The notes beneath the pieces are model-generated. The model was not told where the DNA came from, searched no databases, and worked only from the letters and a program-made list of their open reading frames with translations. Below are positions 34,546 to 44,230 of a DNA stretch of 64,000 nt, in pieces (position 1 is the first letter of the stretch; every line of letters begins with the position of its first letter). This DNA comes from Prochilodus magdalenae (Eukaryota; Chordata; Actinopteri; Characiformes; Prochilodontidae): the NCBI GenBank assembly GCA_024036415.1, contig JAMWET010001887.1, positions 17,543 through 81,542 on the forward strand, written 5' to 3'. Made by a program: the position numbers and the translations under genes.

Positions 34546-35215
34546 GCATGTCTCATTATGGTAATGGCTGATTCAATCTGGATGCAGCTGTTTGTGCAAC
34601 TGTTCTTCAGATGATGAGTTCATTTCCACAAGGAAGTACAGACAATCACGCCCCGTTCAAACGCAATATCAATTTAACGTGTTTGAAGATCCTTTTTGAG
34701 GAGAGTGAAAGTTTCAGTAGCCCATGGGTTTTCAGGTCATGAAGCCCAGAGCTTGGGGTACAGTAACCGAAAGCCTGTAGGTGCTGCTAAACAGCAGGGG
34801 ATGTTTATTAGAAGAAAGCGGTGCACACTAACACAGGTAGTGCAGGTGTGTAAGGGAGGGGAGTACACTGAGAGAGAATGCTTGAGCACCGTGGCGGCAG
34901 TAGAGCGTGATATTGAGCTTTCTGTCGTGTTCACCTGTCAAGAGTAAATGGGGCCTTTCTGCAGAAGCACTCCGCAGTCACTACCCCGGCACTCAGCTAT
35001 GACTGCCGCTGTGGCTGCATCAGGTGGTGCTGCCGAGACACGGGACAACACTTAACACCGCAAACCCCAGGGAAAAGCTTGTCTGGCATGGCCGGGATTT
35101 CTTCAGGAGATGCTCGGATTTACAGGATCACCGCAGGGCCAGATATTATCTCTGTTGTGATTCCAACATGGTAGTGGCTAGGGGGTGTATCGATTTCAAT
35201 GCAGTGTTCAAATCA
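34546..35215. other. No recognised feature
   Basis: Open frames on both strands around 34700-34950 are not similar to any domain I know. Confidence 0.45.
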
Positions 35216-35935
35216 GTGCTATGTAAAAGTCAGAGACCACCCTTTCGTTTATTCAGTTTTCACTCAAACTGGCCAAAAAGTCATGAAGTTATTTATTAGA
35301 ATTCAGATTTGAGATTTTTTCATCTGTAAAGTGTAACACCCACACACCAGGGGGGTGAGAAGCACACTTGCCACAGCCAGAGTGGTATCAGCCCTATCCA
35401 CAGCACCCAGGGAGCAGTTGGGGCTCAAGGCCACTTCAGTCCTGTCCTGTCGGTTAAGGGGATCAAACCACCGACCCTCCGGGTCACAAGCCTGGTTCCC
35501 TAACCTCTAGCCCATGGCTGCTACTTATTCGCTGTCAGAAAACAAAAAGAAACAGAACCACCAAATAAAAGCTTCAGAAACTGAATGCTACTATAAGACT
35601 GCAAAACACAGACTCAAAAAAATCTATAGTGAAACTGGTAGACCTGGTAGATCATCCAAACCCTCGGTATCAGGTAAACAGCATCGAAAGCTTTCATCTT
35701 TAAGAGAGACAAGAACATCAAGCTCCACTCCTGCTTCAGATCTGACAACATCCACAGGCGTTTCTGTCTATCCACTGTCCACTGAGAGAAGACCTCTCTA
35801 CCCTGTGCACTGGCCAACCCACAGTCCAGACCTTAACACCATTTGTGTTTAGGACCACTTGGATCATCAGAAGCAAAAAATGCAGTGTGGTATAATATTC
35901 AGTTGTTGAAACGTCTGTCAAATTTTCCGTGATGT
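35216..35935 (+). mobile_element. Tc1-like element remnant interrupted by a SINE
   Basis: A different Tc1-like family. The left end 'atgtaaaagtcagagaccac' (about 35221) looks like a terminal repeat. The plus-strand frame at 35520-35852 has TGRPGRSSKPSVSGKQ, then RKLSSLRETRTSS and LTTSTGVSVYPL, matching the second DNA-binding half of Tc1 transposases (GRPR motif and 'sTvrr' part). It then jumps straight to HWPTHSPDLNTI at about 35805-35843, the segment just before the catalytic glutamate, followed by DHLDHQKQKMQ in frame after a stop. The first two catalytic aspartates are deleted. A SINE-like block occupies 35330-35520. Confidence 0.75.
35330..35520 (-). mobile_element. tRNA-derived SINE-like retroposon, inverted, nested in a Tc1 remnant
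   Basis: On the minus strand the head reads 'ctagaggttagggaaccagg' then 'gggtcggtggtttgatcccc' (a near B box), then 'gacaggactgaagtgg' and 'actgctccctgggtgctgtg'. It shares head and body order with 33515-33745. Its position between the terminal and coding parts of the Tc1 remnant implies later insertion. Confidence 0.7.
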
Positions 35936-36540
35936 GTAATTATTATTCAGGGCTGCAGTGCCAACCTGTTGGGCTGTTCTTGGTGTTTGGGCCCCTCCAG
36001 TGGACCCTAGGCTTTAAGGGGTTTTCTACTTTTCTGCTCTGAATGAATAGCTTGTGGGAACAGTATGTTGGTGGGAGTGGATCAAACACTGTGCGACCCT
36101 ACTGGTCACATTATCAGACACACGTACCTTGTAGATGTAAAGTTACAGAGCAAAGCTCATCTTTTTCCATGCACAGTTTTCGGTAGTCATCTTTTGGACC
36201 CCCGTAAAGCTGTTGGTGGAAGATTTCTGGTTTGGTGGGCTATTCTCAAACCTAGCCATGTAGAGCATGCTGGACTGAGGGGTTGTCTGTAGGAGTCTTT
36301 GAAAATATAGTCATGTACAGTTGTATGGTTAGAAGTGACCTGTGTGCCAGGGCTGCCTGTGGATCTCCACAGATCTGTGTTCAGTAAAAGAGTAGTTGAT
36401 GTAAAGTTAAAGAGAGGTAGATGTAAAGTTCGAGAGGAAATCTCATCTTTTCCCACACACAGTGTGTGGTAGTCATCCTTGGGTCAGTTCTGAACCATAG
36501 GAAAGTTGTTGCTGGAATGTTTCTGGTCGGTGGGCTATTT
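35936..36540. mobile_element. Strongly decayed copy of the long-inverted-repeat element
   Basis: The order 'gagtggatcaaacactgtg', 'cagacacacgtaccttgtag', 'agctcatct' and 'tttggtgggctattctc' matches the body of 26600-27330 with many changes. A second partial run ('agatgtaaagttcgagag', 'cggtgggctatttta') follows at 36415-36540. Confidence 0.6.
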
Positions 36541-37914
36541 TATCTATCTATATATCTATGATGTATGTGAAAACCTTGGTTTATGTTAATATTTTTGTTA
36601 GTTTCAAGTGAAAATAATGGTTTGCTAAGTTTCATGTTTGAGTTTCGTATTGGAAAAATTGCAGCATCAAATATAAAATGTGCTATAATTTTTGCACACG
36701 CTGCATTTGAAGTTTTCTTTGCTCTTCAAAGTGTTCATGTCTAATAAACAGTGACCGTGTAGTTCTATATATATATGTGTATTAGAAAGAGAAATAGAGG
36801 GAGAGAGAGAGAAATCACCTACAGTCCACCTCCACTTCCAGCCTGTCATCCCTATTTGCACAGACGTCTACTGCAAGCCAGACTTTCCACAAGCCCACAA
36901 GCCCGGTACTTTTCACTTCACGGCATTAAGTAACTTGATTGATGTAGGCAGGAAGAAATGCTTGAACCCATTTAGCTTACACCTGGGTCTCGTAAATCTT
37001 TTGCCCAATTCTGATTGCAGAATATGAGCTGGGTCAGAAATAATTCTATCTTCTTAAAACAGACTGGCTCATAAACGGACTGAGTAGATGGGCTGTTACC
37101 GCACTCTGATAATCTGCTGCTCTGTCCGCACAAGAGAGCTAATCTGGCCTTTAGCTGCGAAGGGAGGCTCCCAAACCAGACAGTATGTGATACTGTATCG
37201 TGTGATCCTCTCCAGGACAGCATGATAAAACAGCATCATGGATGTGCACGCCAAAGCCCAGGTCTGGGTAATAAATGCAGCCTCTGCTGTAATCTAAACA
37301 CACTCAACATGAGTCTTCCATGTCAATGTACACTCTGGGGAACTCATAGGAAGAGACTCGAGCAATGCTTTCATTATGATTAACCACTGGCCTGTGGTCG
37401 CCACTTCCACGGGGATCAGAAATCATCTCCTCTGTCTTTTTTACACTCGGAGGATGAAGGTTTTTATCACTCTGTCCTGCAGAGGCTTCATTTTGGAGTA
37501 GCAGGCTGCTATTCTTGGGCATTAAACCTGAAATAGAGCCATATCAACCCATCATTTATTGATATGATGGACGTGGTTTGTTCTCCTGCCCTCAGTGCAG
37601 TGAAACTGTTCTCCAGGCGATCAGTGCTTGTGGTTCTAGATTCTGAGATGCCATTGTGCCCAATTAGAATGGAACATGTGACAACCTTTAATATTACACA
37701 TATTCTTAAGGAAGATATTTTATGATGTTTTAATATGATGCAAAATGAATATGGTTCTAGTCTCGTTTGCTGTTTTTGCCATGTTTTTGTTGAGCAAAGC
37801 AAAACAACATCATAAGTACAGCTTCAAATATCAAACCCGGTCCAAAAATCCAAAAGTCCAAAAATATAGAATATTTAATTCTGTAAGTTATATACTAGTA
37901 TACTGGTATTAGTT
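36541..37914. other. No recognised feature
   Basis: Short TATC and TA runs near 36541-36560 and 36765-36778, and a GA-rich stretch at 36785-36812. No exon or repeated element recognised. Confidence 0.45.
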
Positions 37915-38000
37915 TTACTGCCTTCTGCCCAATGCGTACTGGAATTGGCTCTAGCAAGAACGACCCAGATGGATAAACAGTTTAGAAGTTGAATAAGGTT
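37915..38000 (+). repeat. Tail fragment of the common fish repeat
   Basis: 'ctgccttctgcccaatgcg', 'attggctctagc' and 'gatggataaacagtttagaa' match the 3' part of the units at 15-16 kb. Confidence 0.55.
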
Positions 38001-38384
38001 TATGATTATATATTTTTTTCTGTTTTACCTATACAACTTTAAAAAGAATAAAGTAATCAGATTACAGTACTATAACATCGTTATCTTTTAGATTGGATTA
38101 CAGGCTACAGTAATCTGTCTCAGAATATTTTTATAGTGACCCTCCCAATCCTGCAGACTACTGAGCATTACCAGCATTACTGAGGTTGTTATTATTGGCA
38201 TTTGTCTCTCAGTCACAACATTGTAAGCATAAACGTCAAAAACAGGGATGTGTGCTTTTGTAACTAAGGATTTTAATGTACTAGATACTAGCATACTAGT
38301 ACTAATGTACTACAAATGCACATTAATATGTGTTTAAGTATATCTGTGTGCCTTTGTATCCCAGGTAAAATTAATGATGTATAT
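38001..38384. other. No recognised feature
   Basis: AT-rich intron; nothing recognised. Confidence 0.45.
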
Positions 38385-38705
38385 TTGAATGTCAATGTCA
38401 ATTTTATTTATATTTATAAACCAACAAATGTTGACCAAAGTGCTGTCCAATAATAAATAGACAGACATACATAAAAACAAACAAACAAAACCACAACATT
38501 AACTCTCAACTACATTAAAAGCCAAAGAATAAAAATGAGATTTCAGACGGGATTTAAAAACTAGCAGTGTGGGGGCTAGCCCAACATGTAGTGGCAACTC
38601 ATTCCATAGTTTAGGGGCTATAACTGAAAAGGCACGATCACCCCTGTGCTTCAGCCTGGATGCACAGCCTGTATTAGAAATGTACTTTAATATCAGCAAG
38701 CATAT
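38385..38705 (-). mobile_element. LINE 3' end with C-terminal coding fragment
   Basis: The minus-strand frame 38699-38499 contains RLKHRGDRAFSVIAPKLWNE, then LP and VFKSRLKSHFYSLAF. This is the conserved tail of fish non-LTR retrotransposon reverse transcriptase proteins ('GDRAFs..aP.LWN.LP ... FK..LK..lf..aF'). Downstream on the minus strand, 'tttggtcaacatttgttgg' and 'aaataaa' at about 38445-38395 look like the element's 3' tail. Only the last roughly 65 codons remain, the usual 5' truncation. I would place it in the L2/CR1-like group, with limited certainty. Confidence 0.75.
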
Positions 38706-39185
38706 ATTTCATGTATATATATATTAGAAATGTAATAATTACAGGTACATTTTACCGTCTGTACTATTTAATATACTAATATATACTTAATATATTCAGT
38801 GTACTTAATATACTAAGTAAACTAATTTACACTCCCAGGGAAAAAGTAAATATAATTTAATGTAGTAGAAATATGTAGTTTAATATCAGCAAGTAAATTT
38901 CAAGCGTAATGTTTTTTTGTGCTTAATAGAACAGCTATATACATAATATACAATTGAATATGTTCTGAAGTATCTCTAAATGGATCTAAAAGGTGTCTCA
39001 AAATATCTTCGTGAAGTAGACTCTAACAGACTGACCACCAGATGAACCTGCTACGACTCACCCCTATAGCCAGTGGTTGCTTCCACAATCTGCCCAGAAT
39101 TTTCCACGGCCATCACCACCACGCCTGCTTGTTTCGTCCCAGCCTCGCTTCCGTAGGAACGTCAGATGCGAGACTTTATAAGGCC
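38706..39185. other. AT-rich intron, no feature
   Basis: TA-rich words ('tatactaatatata', 'acttaatata') recur irregularly; no gene or element recognised. Confidence 0.45.
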
Positions 39186-39189
39186 ATGT

Positions 39190-39770
39190 TCATTATTCAA
39201 TATGTAAACTAATCAAGCGAAATCAAATCAGTGGTTTAATTATGGTAATCCCGTTTTGTAATGAACATTCCACGGCCCCCCGTGCTAACGCAGTTAGCCA
39301 GATCAATTGATGAGGGCAGTATGGAGGCTCGCAGACGCTGTTCACAGGAGGATCAAGGCACTAATTCACAATAGTGCCTTAATAAGGAAGGATTAGTCAG
39401 CCTATCAGTTTTCAGCCGGTCCAATCCATGACACAGGGCTAATGTAGCATTGCGAACGTTCCTCTTCCTCGTTAAAGCAAATCTTGTTAACTGGAGGTGG
39501 GCTTATTCAGCTCAAAAACTTCGGCAATTAGTCAATGCTCAGAGGTAGTCATGGTAAGCGAACACTTCATAGGATCAACCGGAGAGGCTTCGACTCATTA
39601 TTGCGTATTGTGGTGCTGATTGACAGTTAATCTTTGCCGGGTTTACATTAGAGGGGGAAGAATTATGGCATTTAGTTTAATGAATTATACCACATGCTTG
39701 GAGGTTGTCACGCTAATTACGCCTCTTTTTCGAGGGATCAGCCGAAGATTTGTCCTATTACGTCTCAGGT
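39190..39770. promoter_or_regulatory. Candidate conserved noncoding/enhancer block
   Basis: This repeat-free stretch has many homeodomain-type cores (TAAT/ATTA, for example 'ggtttaattatgg', 'cgctaattacgcc', 'gtttaatgaattat'), GATTGACAG, and a perfect hairpin at 39355-39380. It lacks simple repeats and long frames, a texture typical of vertebrate conserved noncoding elements in introns of neural genes. Conservation cannot be tested here, so this is a candidate only. Confidence 0.3.
39355..39380. other. Perfect 9-bp stem hairpin
   Basis: AAGGCACTA, an 8-base loop (attcacaa), then TAGTGCCTT. It sits inside the repeat-free candidate regulatory block. Too short for a microRNA precursor. Confidence 0.5.
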
Positions 39771-41340
39771 TTTCCGGGGCTGACGGATAGAGTCAGTATT
39801 AGACGAGGAAAATAATGGCTGTTTTGCATAGTACTTTGAGTAATGCATTGTTTGATGGAAGTTTGAAATGGCTGCAATGGTCTGAAATGGCCTAATCATG
39901 TTGTTATGCTTCTGCTGAGTGTCACGCTGAGGCTGAGCAGAGTGTTTTGACTGGAGAGTCAAACGAGTCAAAACGTCCCATGGAAAACGATCCAGTCAGG
40001 GTTTTTTCCCCCTGTGGTATTTCTGTGTGGATCCCCCTGAACCACAGGGCCGTTTGTCAGCATGCGATCTTGTGGGTACTTGGGTCCTCATGTTCTTCCA
40101 CTGCCCAACTTGCATTCCAGCACCCAAGAACATGTGGACCAAGATCAGTTAAGGTACAAGGCACCGGAGTTTGCACCTCGACTCAGCTCTGCCTCGAAAA
40201 CCAAGGAAGCATCGGCTGGTGACCTGACAATGACCATGAATGAAAACGCCCAGCGTTTAGTCACAAACCCAAACTGCACCTGGGTGCTGTGGGTAGGGCT
40301 GCCCACTGCTCTGGGCGGGTGTACTCTGTATGTGGGTGTGGCACAAATGGTCAGTGGTTCCAAGTTCTAGCGATAACTGGTTGCTCTTTGCTACCGTTCA
40401 CTGTTAGCAACCAAGTAGCATTTCCTCACGGAACATCAGGATTCATTCCCGTTTAAACTGAGTGTCTACAGCATGATGACGTGTTGAGGTCAGGATTAGG
40501 CTAAACCTGGCTAACTTCTACTTTTCTTCCTCTAAAGTTGTCCTTGAGCACCCAATACCCCGTAGAGAAAGAATGCCGCTATGTGTTGACCATGCAGGGT
40601 CACGTTTCAGCATGCACAGCACTATTCCAATATGGCCCTTCGCTGCAGTCGCTTAGTATTCTGGCTTCAGCTTGAACTTGGTGATGACTTGAAACGGCCC
40701 CAGTAAGCCCGCTCGCGGCCTGCCGGTGTCACGTTAGGGCTAGAGCTGGCGTTTACGGCCCTGTTCTCTTGGTCTGTTCTTTTTGCTTTTTCAGCAGCAT
40801 GGGGCCACGCTCCTTCTCCTCCCCGTGTCCTGCCCCTGACGCTCCCGTTTTTTCTGCCGCAGTTGGCAAATTACTTTTGCGCCTCTGCTCGGCTCGATAC
40901 ACTCCATGTTTCACCTTTTCGCGAGTCCAACACCGAGGGATGAAGCGAGCCGAGTGAGATGAATGTGTGTGTCTGGTATCAGCGCTACTTTGTGTGCCGG
41001 AGCTCAAGACAGGTGGAGGGTGTGTTGGCGTTGCTTTGGATTTGGGGTTGGGGTTTCCAGGGGTGCATTACTATTAGACTTGACAAGGACCTCAAGGCTG
41101 CGTTTGGAGATAGGCTTCCCCAGGAAATTATATCTAATTAGCCTATGGCTAAATTTTTTGAGGTAGAAAGGTTAGAATTCCATGATGCATACAGTGTTTG
41201 ATTCCTTGTCTTTCGTGGAAGATTATCGCTGGCCACAGCATGCTCTTTCTATGCTCCTTCCATAAAGGTGTAATGATGGATACTCTCTCACGAAAGAAAA
41301 GGGAAAACCCATGACTAGTTCTACAATTAGCAGACTAATG
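39771..41340. other. No gene; SINE tail fragment at about 40275-40335
   Basis: 'ctgggtgctgtgggtagggc' and 'tgcccactgctctgggcggg' near 40280-40320 match the body of the SINE-like copies at 33.5 and 35.3 kb. Otherwise no exon or element recognised. Confidence 0.45.
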
Positions 41341-41740
41341 TCAGTGTTCAGTGTTCAGACACTCTTGCATCAAAGAGTTACACAGTTGGGCCAGATTTGG
41401 TGGATGCCGTCCCTGGCACAATTCCAAGAAGAATTTCCTGTAGACTGGGATTTTAGCCACTGCTGGTAGACCCATATGACCTGATGCTTCCATACACCTG
41501 CAGATTCAGCTCCTTCCTTCACACTAGGGTCTTTGGCCACACCCACATGCTGTCACTCCTTTTAGCCAATCATTAACATCTGCCCTGGAGCCATTTTCCA
41601 CACATGGAACGAGACATTCCCTGCACTGTACCACCTCTTCTCAATCTATGGATCCCGTCACCCACACCCCGCAGGCATTTATAGCCTCATCATCCTCGTG
41701 CAGCGCCATCTGCAGGAGCCTGAAGTTACTACCACCTTAA
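41341..41740 (-). mobile_element. Non-autonomous Tc1-like element, HTH-end family, copy C
   Basis: The longest copy of this family in the window. Read on the minus strand: start-proximal 'atggctccagggcag', then a helix-turn-helix coding part KDPSVKEGAESAGVWKHQVI then WVYQQWLKSQSTG, with substitutions against copy B. It ends at the same place as copies A and B, before any catalytic domain. The outer end carries 'ctgcaggagcctgaagttac'. Confidence 0.75.
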
Positions 41741-43905
41741 ACAAGTTTGTCTTTTCTGTAGGGGATATAAAGGCAATAAACTTTAATTATATTTAATACA
41801 TAATATCTTCTGCTACTGATGAACACAAACATAGTATCAACTGACAGGTTTGAATCAGCATTGTCTTCAGAATATCTCGGGTTGTTTTTGTGAAAAATCA
41901 TTAATACACCAAATTACGCCAGATTTCTTTGATCTACAGCAGAGACTTTATTATGTAATGGTTAAGGACCGAGGTATATGGGGAGGTCTTAAACAACCTA
42001 CTGCACATAACTGCATGCACATCTCTTAGCATCACTACTGTAGATTGGAATGAAGGTGTGAAGTGCGGAGAGCATGTAAAGAGCTCAGTAAGTCGCATTA
42101 GTTCCCCGGACTGTTCTTGCGTTTAAATAATTTATATGTTTATGCAAAGTGCTTTGTGGCTTTAGATGCAAAGCTTATTCCTTCCTTAAGTTATACTATC
42201 CCTCCTTGCGACCTTATGCTTTTTCCTCATGAAGACCCCCCCCCCCCCGCCCCCCCCAACCTCCTGTATCATGCTGACACATTCAGTGCTACAGTCTGTG
42301 CAGCAGCTCTAGCAGCAGACTGCCTTCTAATAGCACGGAGCACAAATGTGCCTCTAAATGGAGTAGAAATAATGATATTTGAACTTTATTCCGCAGCGGT
42401 AATTAAGAGCGCAGCAAAGCCACATTGATTCCTCACTCCTTGGCTTCTGGTTTGGGATTTTCCTCAAGGTTGAGCTACATGAGCACAGTTTTTCAAAGCT
42501 GACAGAAAATGACTACTGTATTGAGCTGTTCTTTCAGTGTTCATTAGGTCTTATCTGCCTTTTTTTAAACCATGTTCTTTTGGCCTTTTTGCTTATCTCA
42601 GTACAGGATTGCTGTTAGAAGATAATTGAGTTTTTTGGGTTTTTTTTTTTTTTAAACGATTAGAAGTGCCAGCTGTTTCTGTGCAAACCTTTCTTGATGA
42701 ATGGATGAATCAATATTTCATTGAAAAGCAAGTTGAAAGAGCATTAACAGATATTAAAGGTCAGTTTCATACTCCAAACAATATCACCAGCAAAATATCA
42801 CCAGAAAGTTGTGGTGTCCATCCCTATTGTAAGAAACAAGGAAAAGCACAGTCCCTCCTCCTTAGTGTTAGGTGTAACAGCTGTTTAGCTACCAGTCTAG
42901 ACTTCCATCAGATTCACTCTCCAAGATCTTTCTCCAACAGTGGAAAGCAGCGCTGATGTTAACTCTTGTTCTGCTTCTTTCACTTCTTTTGTTTGCTGCT
43001 GGACGTGGTTTCTTCCCGAGAGCAAGGGAAAATCAGTGGTCTTTTACCAAAAGCTTCAGCCATCGTTGTGCTTACTGTTCCTTTCATTGGCTACCTGTCT
43101 TTTCATTGATCTAACTGGGAACGATGCCTTCAGCATGATTGATAAGAGGTTAGAATATGCCGTCAGGGCTGCAGCATTTCTTCTTCAACCTTGCATGTTG
43201 GACCGATTCCATTACCAATCTGTAGTGTCTCACTTTGGCCTCCTCAGGTACAAAGTGGTGTTATAAGACAGGACAGGCAAGGGCTAGCTTAGAATAGTGT
43301 TCTAATGGTTCGTTCATCCTTCTTAAGAATGAAGAATGCATAGGTTTTGGCTTAGTTTGCCCAATAACAACTTTTTTGAATCGAAAAATGCCTATACGGC
43401 ATTACATCACACACAAGTCATGTTTTATTGTTGTACTGTTTAAACATAACAAGGACAATGTGCAAACTTCGGCCTGCTAAACATGAGCGAGTGAGTGAAT
43501 TGAGCTCAAATGAGTTTACATGATCACTCTGGGGGAAAAAAAAAATCCCCAGTGCATCCTGCTATGAAAGAAGTCTAGTGAATTTTGTTATACAGTGATA
43601 GAAACGTGGCAGCACAGAAAGCACCGATTGTGTTTACTATGGCCTCAGCGGACCTGCACTGATTTCTCTGGCAGCACATTTAAACGAGGGGACCATCGCC
43701 AAATTCTCCAAATGGATCATGGGCAACATGGAAAATTTGATTCCAAGGAACCGCTACAATATGTATACAGGTTGCCTGCCAATGTCTAGACCAAAAACCA
43801 CACATGGAAGCCAAGAACCGTTTACCCTTCATTTTTAAATGTGAAGGAGTACTGTTCCTGTTGTTCCTGGCATTTTTTTTAAAGAAGCCATATATTGTTA
43901 AACTA
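41741..43905. other. Intron immediately upstream of the grid2 exon; C-run at 42236-42258
   Basis: No recognised element or second exon. Poly-T at about 42640-42652. Open frames at 42666-42956 and 42940-43266 resemble no known domain. Confidence 0.45.
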
Positions 43906-43938
43906 ACATCCTTCTTTCCTTTTCTTCTTCCTCTGCAG
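43906..43938 (+). promoter_or_regulatory. grid2: 3' splice site (acceptor) of the grid2 exon
   Basis: A long pyrimidine tract (43909-43936, almost all C/T) followed by CAG at 43936-43938. Cleavage after 43938 leaves the exon starting in phase 1: the first two bases 'ca' complete an alanine codon begun in the previous exon, exactly where the receptor family has an alanine before CELM. Confidence 0.9.
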
Positions 43939-44223
43939 CATGTGAGCTGATGAACAGAGGAATCCTGGCTTTGGTTAGCTCCATTGGCTGCATGTCTGCG
44001 GGCTCTCTGCAGTCTCTGGCTGACGCCATGCACATCCCCCATCTGTTTATCCAGCGGGCACCGGCAGGCACCCCTCGCTCTAGTTGTCCACCGACCACCC
44101 CTGGCCAGCCTGACGACTACACACTCTTCGTCCGGCCACCCGTCTACCTGAACGATGTCATTTTCCATGTGGTGATGGAGTACACCTGGCAGAAGTTCAT
44201 TATTTTCTACGACCAGGACTACG
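43939..44223 (+). CDS. grid2: GluD2 (glutamate receptor delta-2) internal exon, amino-terminal domain
   Basis: An internal exon of 285 bases (95 codons, phase 1 at both ends) encoding part of the bilobed extracellular amino-terminal domain of a delta-type ionotropic glutamate receptor. The translation opens [17 protein letters not shown] and contains the family-typical [36 protein letters not shown] and WQKFIIFYD. These fit GluD2 better than GluD1, whose corresponding exon differs at many of these positions. Three cysteines are spaced 16 and 32 residues apart, matching C83, C99 and C131 of mammalian GluD2 as I recall, which take part in disulfides. In vertebrates GluD2 is a postsynaptic protein of cerebellar Purkinje cells whose amino-terminal domain binds cerebellins bridged to presynaptic neurexins. 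The most divergent part is a proline-rich stretch, [11 protein letters not shown], before DDYTL. By comparison with mammalian GRID2 this is probably coding exon 3. No frameshift or stop is present, and no other grid2 exon is visible in the window. Confidence 0.92.
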
Positions 44224-44230
44224 GTAAGAA
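44224..44230 (+). promoter_or_regulatory. grid2: 5' splice site (donor) of the grid2 exon
   Basis: GTAAGAA follows 'gactacg', a near-consensus donor. The exon ends one base into a codon (phase 1), so exon skipping would remove 95 codons in frame. Confidence 0.9.

Noticed and set aside
35440..35520. tRNA gene suggested by a B-box-like sequence
   Set aside because: The box is imperfect, no cloverleaf can be drawn, and the sequence continues into a body shared with another SINE-like copy.
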